From Ambrosia x helenae (lineage: Eukaryota; Streptophyta; Magnoliopsida; Asterales; Asteraceae): a stretch of 64,000 nt of DNA. This document shows positions 11,640 through 21,940 of the stretch, in pieces. Under the pieces are notes generated by a model. That model worked only from the letters and a program-made list of their open reading frames with translations. It was not told the origin of the DNA and did not search any database. The position numbers and the translations under genes were made by a program. Every line of letters starts with the position of its first letter. The stretch's first letter is position 1. Where the stretch lies: positions 2,505,153 through 2,569,152 of the forward strand of contig CM061227.1 in the NCBI GenBank assembly GCA_030844895.1. The letters run 5' to 3'.

Positions 11640-13003
11640 TGGGAGAAAGGCAAAAAAAAAATGCCATTCCGGGTCTAATGGTAGGAGGGGAGTGGATTTC
11701 TAGACCGACTTTTGTTAAAAATGAAGTTTTAAAACATTTTAGGTGTCATTTTAAAGAATAACATAGGGAGAGACCGAGACTTATTTGTGAGGATGTGAAA
11801 ACGGTTCCATACAAATATACGATAAACGAGAGGAGCTTGTTGCTACCTTTACCAAAGAAGAGATAAAAGAAGCGGTTTTTTATTGCGGTTCGGATAAAGC
11901 ACCAGGTCCGGACGGCTTCAACTTAAGGTTTGTTAAGAGATTTTTGGATTTGTTTGAAGATGATTTCCATAAGATATTATCTCAGTTTCACAAGACGGGG
12001 TGATAAGTAAAGAGTGTAGCTCATCTTTTAAACTTTATTCCCAAAAACAAAAAATTCACTTGGGCTAAAAGATTATATGCTTATTACACTTATTGGGATT
12101 AAAGTAATGTTGTGTCTAAAATTTTAGCTAATCGTATAAAAGGAGTTATTAGGGTCATTATTCCAGAATCCGAATCGACTTTCATTAAAGATAGTTATAT
12201 TCTTGATGGTCCATTAATTGTCAGTGAGTTGATGGCATGATTGAAGAAGATAAATAAAAAGGCATTTCTAATGAAGATAGACTTTGAAAAAGCATATGCC
12301 AACATCAATTGGGTGTATTTATTAAACATGATGGGCCAAATGGGTTTCCTAGAGAGGTGGTGTTTATGGATTAAAGGGGTTTTGCTGTTTGCTAGATCCG
12401 CGGTATTGGTAAACGACTATCCGACTTTTGAGTTTAATTGCAAGAAAGGCCTTAAACAATGAGATCCTTTGTACCTATTCTTATTCTTAATTGTTATGGG
12501 GCGCTTTCTTATGTGTTAAATAAAGCGACCAAGTTAGGGTAGTTAACATGTTTACAAATTAATTCAGACAGGCCTTTGATGTGTCATTATTTAGAGTACT
12601 CCATTATTTATGCAGGTGATGCTCTTATTATAGGAGAGTTGAATAAGGAAAATGTGGAGAAAATAGCTCGCATTTTAAAGTGTTTTCTAATGTGCTCGGG
12701 CCTGAAAATAAATTTGAACAAATCAAATTTGTTGGGCATAGGTACCAATGTAGAGGAAGCGAGTAACTTGGCGTTACCTATAGGATACCGTGAGGAGGAG
12801 GTGCCTTTTGATTATATGAAAATTAAAGTGGATGCTAATATGAACAGATTTAACAATCGGAAGTTCGTGGTCATGGTGTTCGAGAGATGGTTGAGTACCC
12901 TGGAAGGCAAAAATCTATCCATAGGAGGGAGGGTGATTCTTATAGAAGTATTAGATTTAAATAATTTAAACCATCAACAGTTGATTGTCACCAGTTTCAA
13001 CTA
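11640..13003 (+). pseudogene. LINE (L1-type) reverse transcriptase remnant
   Basis: The plus strand carries scattered L1-type RT motifs: a segment with SDKAPGPDGFNLRF (about 11885-11945), one with MKIDFEKAYANINW (12271-12312) followed by KGLKQ, a degenerate catalytic box (YAGDALII, where L1 elements usually have FADD) at about 12610-12640, and the LSIGGRVILIEVL segment near 12910-12960. Stops and frameshifts separate them. It lies in opposite orientation to the copia remnant it abuts, so one may have inserted into the other or a deletion joined them. It is inactive. Confidence 0.85.
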
Positions 13004-16000
13004 ACGAAATATGTGATGGCGATATCACCTTTTAAAACAAAATAACTATTATATTGTTAATAAAATACCATAAATGGAAATACTTGTATATTCAAATAAA
13101 ACAGAAATAGGACCACGTATTTTTATGTCTTAATGAATATCTTGTCATTGTTGAATGGTTTAAGAGAAAATATAGTTAATTTAGGTTATAACCAATCATA
13201 AGAAGCCACCACCATTCCTAAATTTGCATGGCCAAAGGTCAAGTCCTCGAATATTATAGGACTTGAATTATTTTATAATGTATGCTTTTAGCTAACCCAT
13301 ACTATTTTGGGAATAGTTTATCGATAAAAGAATATAATAATATTTAACGATAGGTGCATAATTATCATTTTTTTTTTACCTAAGAATATTGTTTTTATGT
13401 TTTTTTAATTAAAGTAGATCCATTATTTGCTCAAAGTGGAAAGGGACCACAAGAAATCCGATTAAAATAAGTAAGTGAGTTTTTACGTGAGTGTTAACAA
13501 ATTGACTGGAAATTTACTTCTTTTTGGTGCACAAATTAAGTTATAGTGAGTGATAACAAATTGGCTAACGTTAGCCTATATTTTCCAGCCAATTTGTTTA
13601 ATATTAGAATGTATGTTTTGTAAAAGATGGCCTGAGTGAACTATCAGTTTAATGTTGCAAGCCAAATGTGTTTAAAATATATTGTAGGAAATTAGAAAAA
13701 TAGGTGGATGGAATTCTTGCAAAATAAGTAAAAGAAAAAAAGGTTCAAGTTATCTGTATTTTGAAGCTTATTAAATCATGATGAAATAAGTAATAGGGAA
13801 TATGACAGTGCATCACAGTGCTTGGTTTAAAAAGTTGAAATTGATGTAGTTTTGGGTTAATGTTAGGGGCCATAGAAGGTTTATATGTAAAACCAATCTA
13901 AGGTAAGATGGAATTGTGAAAAGTTTACTTGATAAATATGTTTATACATAGAACGGCGAGAGATATGCACTTCATATAGTTTTGGGTCAAAGTTAGGGGT
14001 CGTATGAGGTTTATATGTGAGAACAAATTAAGGTATGAAGGAATTATGAGAGGGTTATTTGATTAATAGGTTTATATTTAGAATATATGAGAAACAGGTA
14101 GCTTTTAGCTAAAAATTAGGCTTCTTTGGGTGTACATAAATGCGCGCCTCATGCTTCGGCCTTTGAGACCAAAACGCTAAGCGCCTCGTGCTTGTACTGA
14201 TTATGATAGCATGCATGTTATAGGACTTGTAGTGATTATGCAGTAAACAATGGGCAATCTTCATGGAAATTATGTGTACTTTTTATAGGTATCGCTAGAA
14301 GAAAGAATCCTGTTTTTTTAACATAGACCGACTTGATTTATGTTTTTTTTTTATTATGTTGTTATGTATTTACGATTATATGAACTTGAGTTGCAACCTC
14401 TGTTCCCCTTAACATTTGTTTTGACCAACAGAGTTAGTTGAACGCATGTTAAGGCAAACCGTTGCTAGGCCTCAACAGACATTGTCTTCATTAGCACTTG
14501 GTTAGTCTTCAACTGATGTTTGCTCAACAGATCTTGGTTTGTCTTCAACAGATGTTGGTTTGCCTCCAGCAGATGTTAGCTAACCTTCAACAGATCTTTG
14601 GAAGGAGTTGTTCTTCAGTACTTTGACTTTATTCGTGATCAAGAGATAGTATAATTTACACTGGTGTTGGAGGCATGGTAACCCAATAAATCCTTTCTCT
14701 CTGTATAGTCATCTACTTTTGTATCTTTTTTTATATAAATTGTTTTGCAGAGTCAACACACAGTAATGATACATGCACAAATCAAGTATAGTGCATGTAA
14801 ACCCACTGTGCTGAAGTCACTCACTCATGAGGTTAGTTCTTCTTGTGATTCTTTGATCTTATTATTCTATAGTTTATCTATGCTGATACAATGATACTTT
14901 CGCTTGCTATTTATAGGCCTTAAGTCAATTGTTAATAATTCGGATCCTGTGTTGTAGTCACTCACTCGTGAGGTTAGAAAAATTGGTCCAAATGCAAAGG
15001 AGGTAACTAATTATGCAAGACTTTTAGTTTTTTATGTTTAATCATGTTGTTCAAACTAAATAGCATTTAATTTTTCTCATTTTATAGGTGACTAAGCTCG
15101 TTCCCACCATTTCAGAGGATGTAAAAGAGACTTTGGTTAGAAACATCTGAAGACATATGACTCCACAACCATTGAAAATCCGTGCAGATATGGTGAGAAG
15201 GTGAAGATGAAGAAGAAGAATGAGGAGGTCGGAAGGTTTGAGTAAAGATAAAAATTAAGTCTTTTAATATTATTATTATTATTATTACATAAGCATCTTT
15301 TAATAATCAAAATTTTTAATTAATTTTATTTGAAACATAGACTTGAATTCTATGTTTCTTTTATACCTACTCAAGTATTTCAAGCTCTTTTTCTTTTTGT
15401 AACCTTAGTTCTAATCATGTCTACGATTCCTTTTTACATATAGAGTAAACCATCCAAACATTTCTTTTCAATCTAATTAATTTTGAATTTAGAGAAATGG
15501 AACAATTTTTGTTCACCAACCAGTAGGATTCATTTTCCCATAAACCAATAATTTAAAAGTTTCTTTTAGTGAATGATTGGGCGACTTAACATGACCACAT
15601 GTGTTTTTTTTTTTTTTTTTTTTTATTATAACTTTTTTTATTTGTCTAGTAATTGGCATATCATGATATTATGGGACATTGACATTAAAAGAGGCTTAAA
15701 CAACCCCACTCTTTTTGGCACAATTCATCCCATGCTAAATAGAGAAAATTGATAATGATTTTGTGGGGACATTTCATACGACATGTGTCACCATGCTATT
15801 GCTAATAAATTCTGCTTTAGAGCGAGCTGAAGCACACAAATACAAGTACACTAACCTATAGGAGGAATTATTTCTATAAAAGTCATTTTATATGAATTTT
15901 AAAATGGTATAGCAAAAGTCTCATGCTTAAAATTCAAATGTTATGTAATTTTTTTCTTTGTACTCTTCATGCAAAACTTACTTATACACATTTTTTTTTA

Positions 16001-16189
16001 TCATAACCTTCAATTACCATTAATCTATATCCATCATCTATAATCTATAATTTAAATTATATAATAAATCATTTGAAAAGGGTATCAAACAAAATTAAGT
16101 AATTACTACATTTTATTGAAAAAGTTGCAATTTTACATAGAAATTTTATATAACGACATTAAAAAAAGGTTTCTTCACACACAAATATA
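13004..16189. other. AT-rich intergenic region
   Basis: No gene supported. Around 14490-14600 a loose repeat of cttcaacagatgttggttt occurs four to five times. Near 14140-14190 a gcgcgcctca / gcgcctcgtgc stretch resembles the interior of the MITE at 54490-54927. Poly-T runs and an ATT microsatellite (about 15271-15287) are present. Confidence 0.5.
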
Positions 16190-16569
16190 GAGTAAAGATC
16201 AAATACAAAGTGTTTTTTGGTAAGAACTATGAGAATTAAAGGGGGTAAAAAAAATTTATTTTTTTTTTAGAATTTTTTTCCCATGTGCTTAAACATACTT
16301 TCTAGATGAATAATACAAAAAAAAATTAAAAAAAAAAAAAAATTAGTGTAATTACGTCATTAAAGTAAATACACTAGTTTACACTAGAGTAATTATGTAA
16401 TTACTCTACACGTAATTACTCTACACCAATTTTTTTTTTAGTTTTCAATACTATAATACATGTTTAACAATATAGGAAAAAAAATTCGAAAAAAAAAAAT
16501 TAAAAAAAATACCCTCCTTTGATTCTCACAGTTCTTACCAAAAAACAGTTTGTACAAGATCTTTCCCCC
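16190..16569. mobile_element. Palindromic MITE with 9-bp TSD (Mutator-like)
   Basis: The two ends are inverted copies for more than 50 bp: aaagatcaaatacaaa and ttttttggtaagaactatga on the left match the inverted right end with a few changes. Direct repeats acaaatata flank it (16181-16189 and 16570-16578). A 9-bp TSD and long TIRs point to a Mutator-type MITE. The interior is A/T-rich. Confidence 0.75.
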
Positions 16570-16908
16570 ACAAATATATACCTATACACCTTAAAAAGAT
16601 TGTAAGAATCAATAAAGGTTGAACTTTACATAAAAAATAATAATTTTACGATGTTTTTTCTTAAAAAAAAAAAAGTGTGCACATGAATTGTTCACGAACC
16701 CAAACCGAACCGAACTGAAACCGGTCTTTCAAATTAACCGGCAAAACCGGGGCCGAACCCAACCAAAACCGGTTTAGACACAAACCGAGCCGTCTGACTG
16801 AAACTTAACTTTGACTCATTTGCATGTAAAAAAAACGACTCGATCCAATCGGTTATTAAATACTTGGACTGAATTATAAATAATAAAATATGGATAAAGC
16901 AAACAAAA

Positions 16909-16948
16909 GTTGAGATGGCCGAGTTGGTCTAAGGCGCCAGATTAAGGT

Positions 16949-16981
<33 letters not shown>

Positions 16982-16989
16982 TCTCAACA
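16909..16989 (+). tRNA. tRNA-Leu(AAG): tRNA-Leu (anticodon AAG)
   Basis: An 81-nt intronless cytosolic-type tRNA. The acceptor stem gttgaga pairs with tctcaac, with discriminator A at 16989. The anticodon stem ccaga/tctgg encloses loop ttaaggt with anticodon AAG at 16944-16946. A long variable arm (class II) supports leucine. Internal pol III promoters are A box tggccgagttgg (16916-16927) and B box ggttcaaatcc (16968-16978). A CAA-rich stretch lies just upstream, as is common for plant tRNA genes. All stems pair without mismatch, so it looks functional. Confidence 0.97.
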
Positions 16990-16992
16990 TTA

Positions 16993-17036
16993 TAACTTTT
17001 ATTTTATTTATTTGTTTTTTCTTTTTTTTTCTTTTG
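16993..17036 (+). terminator. Pol III termination region of tRNA-Leu
   Basis: Repeated T runs (tttt at about 16997, then runs of 6 and 9 T) follow the tRNA within 10-45 bp. Confidence 0.7.
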
Positions 17037-17039
17037 GAA

Positions 17040-17699
17040 ATTTAAGAGATTCAACGGCTTTTGGGTCAGTGGGTGGGCTTGGTTGGGGGGTATAGTGGCC
17101 CATGAACCTTTGTTGGGCTATCTAGTGGGCCGTAGAAACGGTTGGTAGATAAGTTTTAGTCCTAGTTTTTACATTCCAGAGATTAGTTTGTTTAAATGAC
17201 GGTACATAATATTTGATTTGATTTAATGTCATTTAAAATCATGTAACATGAATTATCAATCTCCTAATTCAGTTTATAAATATAGATAACTTATAAATAG
17301 TGGTTTTGTTTTTATAATTAAAAGGTGGTTGAGTTAGTAGGTGCTTGTGTTTATGTTTGTGCTCGTGCTCATATTGATACATCTATATTGATACTATTAG
17401 AACCGTTATTGATATTTATTTTTATGTTATTGATTGATGTAAAAAACATGTTTAGATATCTTTTTGTGCATATCATGATTTTTTTTCTCTTTCGATTGCT
17501 ATACCAAACACTGACCGTACTAGGGCCGTAACGAACCAAACTGATACTGATACTGATACTGATACTGATCGAAATATTATTTATAACATTGCTTATACGT
17601 TTCCCTTTACATTTGCTTAATATCATTATCCCCTCTGTGGAGCGCAGGTAGTATGTGCCGAAACCAATCAAACTCCCGCCACTTCCTTGAGGTAAAATG
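17040..17699. other. Spacer with GATACT microsatellite
   Basis: A gatact-type short tandem repeat (about four units) lies near 17540-17570. Nothing else is recognised. Confidence 0.5.
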
Positions 17700-18165
17700 C
17701 GATTGAATCTCATTAATTTATATTAATAAACTATCAATTTTTGTTAATAAAATTGTTTCTAAAAGTTAATTTTTTTTAATTATATATATACACACTTTAA
17801 TGGCATTAATATTTAAAAGATTATAAATGAACTATACATTTTTTATTTATAAAATTGTTTTTTTTTAAGAATGAATTCTTTAGTAACAAAAAGAAGTTAT
17901 ATACTTTAAAGGCTTTAATTATTATAAAGGTGTAATTTTTTAGATTAAATTCTTTAGTAACAAAAATTATATATGGTTTTGAACAATTAAAAAGGTATTT
18001 TAGAATACCTTAATCTTTTTTCTTCCTCCCCCATCAAGTACCAACCTCGAACCTGTGATCCCCTGATTCCAATAGAAATATTGTAACCAACAAACCACAA
18101 GAAGGCCAGTGTCTTAGAACCAACAATTTAACTTATATAATGCTATACACACGGCACTCTAGTGA
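17700..18165 (-). repeat. Dispersed repeat, copy A, with SINE-like B box
   Basis: Shares several blocks with 30300-30965: a gctttaat-type AT segment, a palindromic aaggtatttt...aatacct, ccaacctcgaac, and aaccaacaaaccacaag. The inverse of 18043-18053 is ggttcgaggtt, a good pol III B box, so part of it may be a minus-strand tRNA-derived SINE. Confidence 0.5.
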
Positions 18166-18456
18166 TAGCCGGTAGGTTACTTGGAGATGACAATTCGAAC
18201 ACCAAGGTCAGAACAGAGACAAAAACAACCATTGCAGGACATGATTAAGGCGGTGGTCTTGAAGATGTTTTTTTTAGAAACGACTGATATATTTCTTCTC
18301 TAGATGTAAAAAATAATAATAGAAACTTGTGTATCACACGAGTTATAACATTTTCCGTGAATAGATGAATTCATGTTTTCCCCAAGTTCGGAACTAATGC
18401 TTATCATTAACAACTAGGCCATTTTCACATTATTGTGGTAAAAGCGTTAAAGTTGT
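18166..18456. other. Short spacer
   Basis: No feature recognised between the dispersed repeat and the older LTR. Confidence 0.4.
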
Positions 18457-18673
18457 TGAAGGGAAAGGGAGCCCAATCCCTTCGCGGATGGCGGTCCCTA
18501 TCCCACTTTCCGGACAACATACACACTGACCATATCAGTGTATGCGAGAAGCCAAATCTCCCTACCCCGCGGAACTACTCTGCAGAGATAGCTCGACGCG
18601 GAAACCCACTTCAAGTGGAAAATAACTTCAATCACGTCAGTACTCCAAGACATTCCATGCGCGTATCACCACG
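18457..18673 (+). repeat. Left part of an older LTR, split by the Tekay element
   Basis: GC-rich sequence starting tgaagggaaagg continues on the far side of the Tekay insertion at 29487. Its last five bases, ccacg (18669-18673), are the target duplicated at 29482-29486. The left boundary is a guess based on TG and base composition. Confidence 0.55.
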
Positions 18674-19108
18674 TGTGACACCTGGCAAATTCGGGTTAAC
18701 AACGTTGTCTAGATGAAAGTCTACCTTAGCGAGTCACGCGTATATTGTACTTAACTGGGTTAGTTAAGTCGGGTTATGGTTCGGGAACTATTGGTTAGTC
18801 TAGAAGATCATTGGATGTTGGTCTAGAGGTTCGTTAGATGTCAGTCCTTAACCAAGTGTACAAACGGTGACGATCGGTAGGATCGTCAGGGCATACGGAA
18901 CATACGAGTCTCGAGTCCCGGGAATTGGTGAACGAGTGTGAATATGTGTATTTACTTGTGTTATGTGTTTACAATCATTATATGACTTGTCGGTACATTA
19001 ATATGTGTTAACATATGTTAAAACGGGGTTCATGTGGTGTGACTGGGAATCATGTGGTGTGACTGGGAATCATATGGTGTGACTGGGATTCATATGGTGT
19101 GACTGGGG

Positions 19109-19182
19109 CTAATCGCATGAACTGTTCATGCGATTAGGCCCAATCGCGTTACTGTTCACGCGATTAGGATTCCTAATCGCGT
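19109..19182 (+). promoter_or_regulatory. Paired palindromes in the LTR upstream of TATA
   Basis: A perfect 29-nt palindrome with 14-base arms (19109-19137) and a second of 25 nt (19158-19182) share the core cgattagg / cctaatcg. Their position 50-120 bp before the TATA box suggests binding sites for a dimeric factor or a cruciform; that role is inference. The same pair is in the 3' LTR at +8067. Confidence 0.6.
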
Positions 19183-19229
19183 ATAAACCTGCACAATCGC
19201 ATGGAACGGGCTGGACGACTAGAAACGCC

Positions 19230-19237
19230 TATAAATA
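19230..19237 (+). promoter_or_regulatory. TATA box of the 5' LTR
   Basis: tataaata within cgcctataaatacc, the best pol II TATA motif in the LTR. Transcription would start near 19260. The 3' LTR copy is at 27297. Confidence 0.65.
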
Positions 19238-19920
19238 CCATACTTAACCTCCTAAACTCAATTAGACAAACCCTAGTCGTCCCATAACCGCCCCACACAC
19301 CTAAACAACCTCTGGAAGGCGATTTTGATCAAAAACACAAGGTTTCAAGGTCTAACCATCAATCTTTTACAATTCTAAGGTTTGATTCTTATCCATAACA
19401 CTTTGTAAATATTTTTTTTAATCAATCCCTAATGGTCCAGACCTGTTCATAAACGAAAAAGCTTTCTGAAAATCGTCAATAAAGGTTGTTAATCGGATTA
19501 TAACTAATTAACATGCGTTATGGGTATGTATGATTAGAAAGATAGGATTTTTATGGATCTTGATGATGTTTTGATGTGTTATCATGCTAGGTCAGAGGTA
19601 ATATTGTTAGTATGATGATAGGAACCTCAGTAATCGGATAATAGGGTTATGCTTACATGCGTTAATTGATGTTGCATGCTATGTGTATAGTGTTTGGATT
19701 GATTTGGTTGCATGCGGGACTGATAATACGAGGTTGAACGAAGGGTTTTGGGTTAAACATGTTTAGGATAGTGTTTGGGATGATATTGGGTAGTTACACA
19801 CGTTCTGGATCTGATCTGGGGTGTTAAACGCGCGAAAAACCGGAACAGCATGGTTACAGGCGATTAGCAAGGCTAATCGCCTATAATTCATGAGATTGGG
19901 GAGCTAATCGCCAATAATGT

Positions 19921-20070
19921 CACGTGATTAGCCCCAATCGCATATAATGTCACGTGATTAGCCCCAATCGCATATAATGTCACGTGATTAGCCCCAATCG
20001 CATATAATGTCACGTGATTAGCCCCAATCGCATATAATGTCACGTGATTAGCCCCAATCGCATATAATGT
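19921..20070 (+). repeat. 30-bp tandem array in the 5' LTR (five exact units)
   Basis: Units begin cacgtgattagccccaatcg. Five are exact, followed by degenerate units to about 20130. Each carries the E-box/G-box core cacgtg and a gattag / aatcg core related to the upstream palindromes. The 3' LTR has six exact units (27988-28167). Confidence 0.95.
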
Positions 20071-21386
20071 CACGTGATTAGCCCCAATTGCATGTAACTT
20101 CATGTGATTAGCCCTAAATGCTAGTAGTTACATGTGGTATAGCCCTAAATGCTAGTAATTCATGCGATTAGGATTCCTAATTGCTAGTTGACCAACCTAA
20201 ATGCTAGTTGACTTTTCCTAATCGCGTGTACTGCTGCTGTAAGTGTAAATTAGCATTCCGAGACCCGATTTGACATGTAGTAACATGCTAGGAACCTCGT
20301 AACATGTCTAATAACTTGGTAACATATATTTGGATGTTTTTCGGAGATACGTGAACTATATGCTATAACTTGTTGTGTGTTAACGTATGTTAAGTATACT
20401 TGCGTTATCGCATGTTTTGGAGCGTAAACATAACACGGGGAGTCTCGGGTCACCAATGGGATGTCGAGTCTTGTACTTTGGGTCAGTTAAACAGTCACGG
20501 TATTTTTAAACGAACTTGGTTATGGTCTGGACATCTAGGGACTAATTAACCTGCGGGTTATTAGTCTAAGTACTTGTAACTGTCGTATGTTAGGTCGCCA
20601 CTGTACGGGACTAACATAGCAGCTGAGTTTACTCGGGATTAGGAGTAAAGCAACTTAAGGTGAGTTTACGGCCCCTCTTTTAAACTGGTTTTATACTTTT
20701 GGGGGAGAAAACATGTGTTAAAACGATTGTTTGGTAAATTCTGTCATACTATGGGTTCTAACGTATACTACACGATCTTTGGAAGTCCCGGGGGAACCAT
20801 GAATGTGCGGGTTTGCACAACGGGGAAATGTGAATAGCGCTATTGGGAGTGACCAACCCCGCTCGTCGGCTTGGAGGGCCGGGCGAGTGCATATTGTCTC
20901 AAACAGGAACAACAGGAACATTTGGAACTATTCGGGCACAAAACTGGTATTCGAGTTAGTAATGGTTTTCCAATCGTGGTAGTAACAAAACGTACGCCTA
21001 GCTAGCGTATACTGGTTTTCTATTTGTTATAGTATGGACAGGTGGACTTGGTACTTGAACTGCAAACCTGTAAACTCACCAGCATTTTTGTGCTGACGTA
21101 AACTTTTACATGTTTTCTCAGGTCGCTAAGGTAGCACATGGAACTAGGGCGCACGCGTCTGCACGGCGTCTAGATAGAGTTGCATGATTTCATAAACATT
21201 GAACTTTGGTTAATTATGTTGAACTGTATTTTGAATAAGCTTCCGCTGTAAACGGGATTTTAAAACTATGTTTTGGTATTGCATTAATTACATTTAGACT
21301 TGTTTATTGTGATCGTTGGTTTGGATCCTGGTTTGTCATGCGCCTCGCGGTAAAACTCCGCAAGTGGATTTTGAGGGTGTGACAGA

Positions 21387-21400
21387 TTGGTATCAGAGCC
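21387..21400 (+). other. Primer-binding site (initiator tRNA-Met)
   Basis: ttggtatcagagcc lies two bases after the 5' LTR and is complementary to the 3' end of plant initiator methionine tRNA, the usual primer for these elements. Confidence 0.9.
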
Positions 21401-21940
21401 AATGGTTATAGTGAACTAGGACTGCATGTAGGGTCTAGTCTATAGCCGAGTCGCACACACTAGACGATCACATGGTACTAAACGTTATAGTGGGTTACGT
21501 ATGGTCTTGTCGGGGTGTCTCTAAATCGTTGGTCTTTCTACGTTACATCATCCGTTCTATCTTAGGTTGGGATACTTGTTTTCTAGGCAGTGTGGTCTGT
21601 TGGAGTAACTCGTGTGTTCTTGAGATTTGTCCAAGGCTCGGACATCTCCCTTTCGCACTCCAATAGAAACACATGTCATGAATTACCGTAGTATTACGGT
21701 GTGTAGCTAAGAATCTATGTTCGGTGATTTGATCTTTGAACTAGGAGAACACTTGGAGGACCATGTAGAGCGTTTTATCATTTTGGGTGCACACAAAATA
21801 ATAAAACGAAATGCATGGAAGCACTAGTGGGCTCTGGGTTTGAGGGGATAGTCCTGGATTGGATCTGGCTTTAATCTTGTAAACATTAGTGGTTATCTTT
21901 AACTGCGAAACTAAATTTTCTCGTTCTTTCTGCCAGAATC
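21401..21940 (+). other. Tekay leader between primer-binding site and gag
   Basis: Untranslated leader. Open frames here (for example 21472-21666) show no family signature. Confidence 0.6.

Larger units (their letters stand above)
18674..21384 (+). repeat. 5' LTR (2711 bp)
   Basis: Direct copy of 26741-29481, shorter by one 30-bp tandem unit. Contains a 20-bp tandem repeat (catgtggtgtgactgggaat, four degenerate units, about 19031-19107), two perfect palindromes before the TATA box, and the 30-bp array at 19921-20070. Confidence 0.97.

Noticed and set aside
18435..18716. 93-codon frame
   Set aside because: Crosses the junction of the older LTR and the Tekay LTR, so it cannot be an ancestral gene.
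19921..20070. CRISPR-like regularly spaced repeat
   Set aside because: Units are directly tandem with no spacers and lie in a plant LTR.
19888..20103. Open frame encoding repeated YAIGANHVTL units (also 27955-28200)
   Set aside because: It is the translation of the 30-bp LTR array; a multiple of three keeps the frame open by chance.
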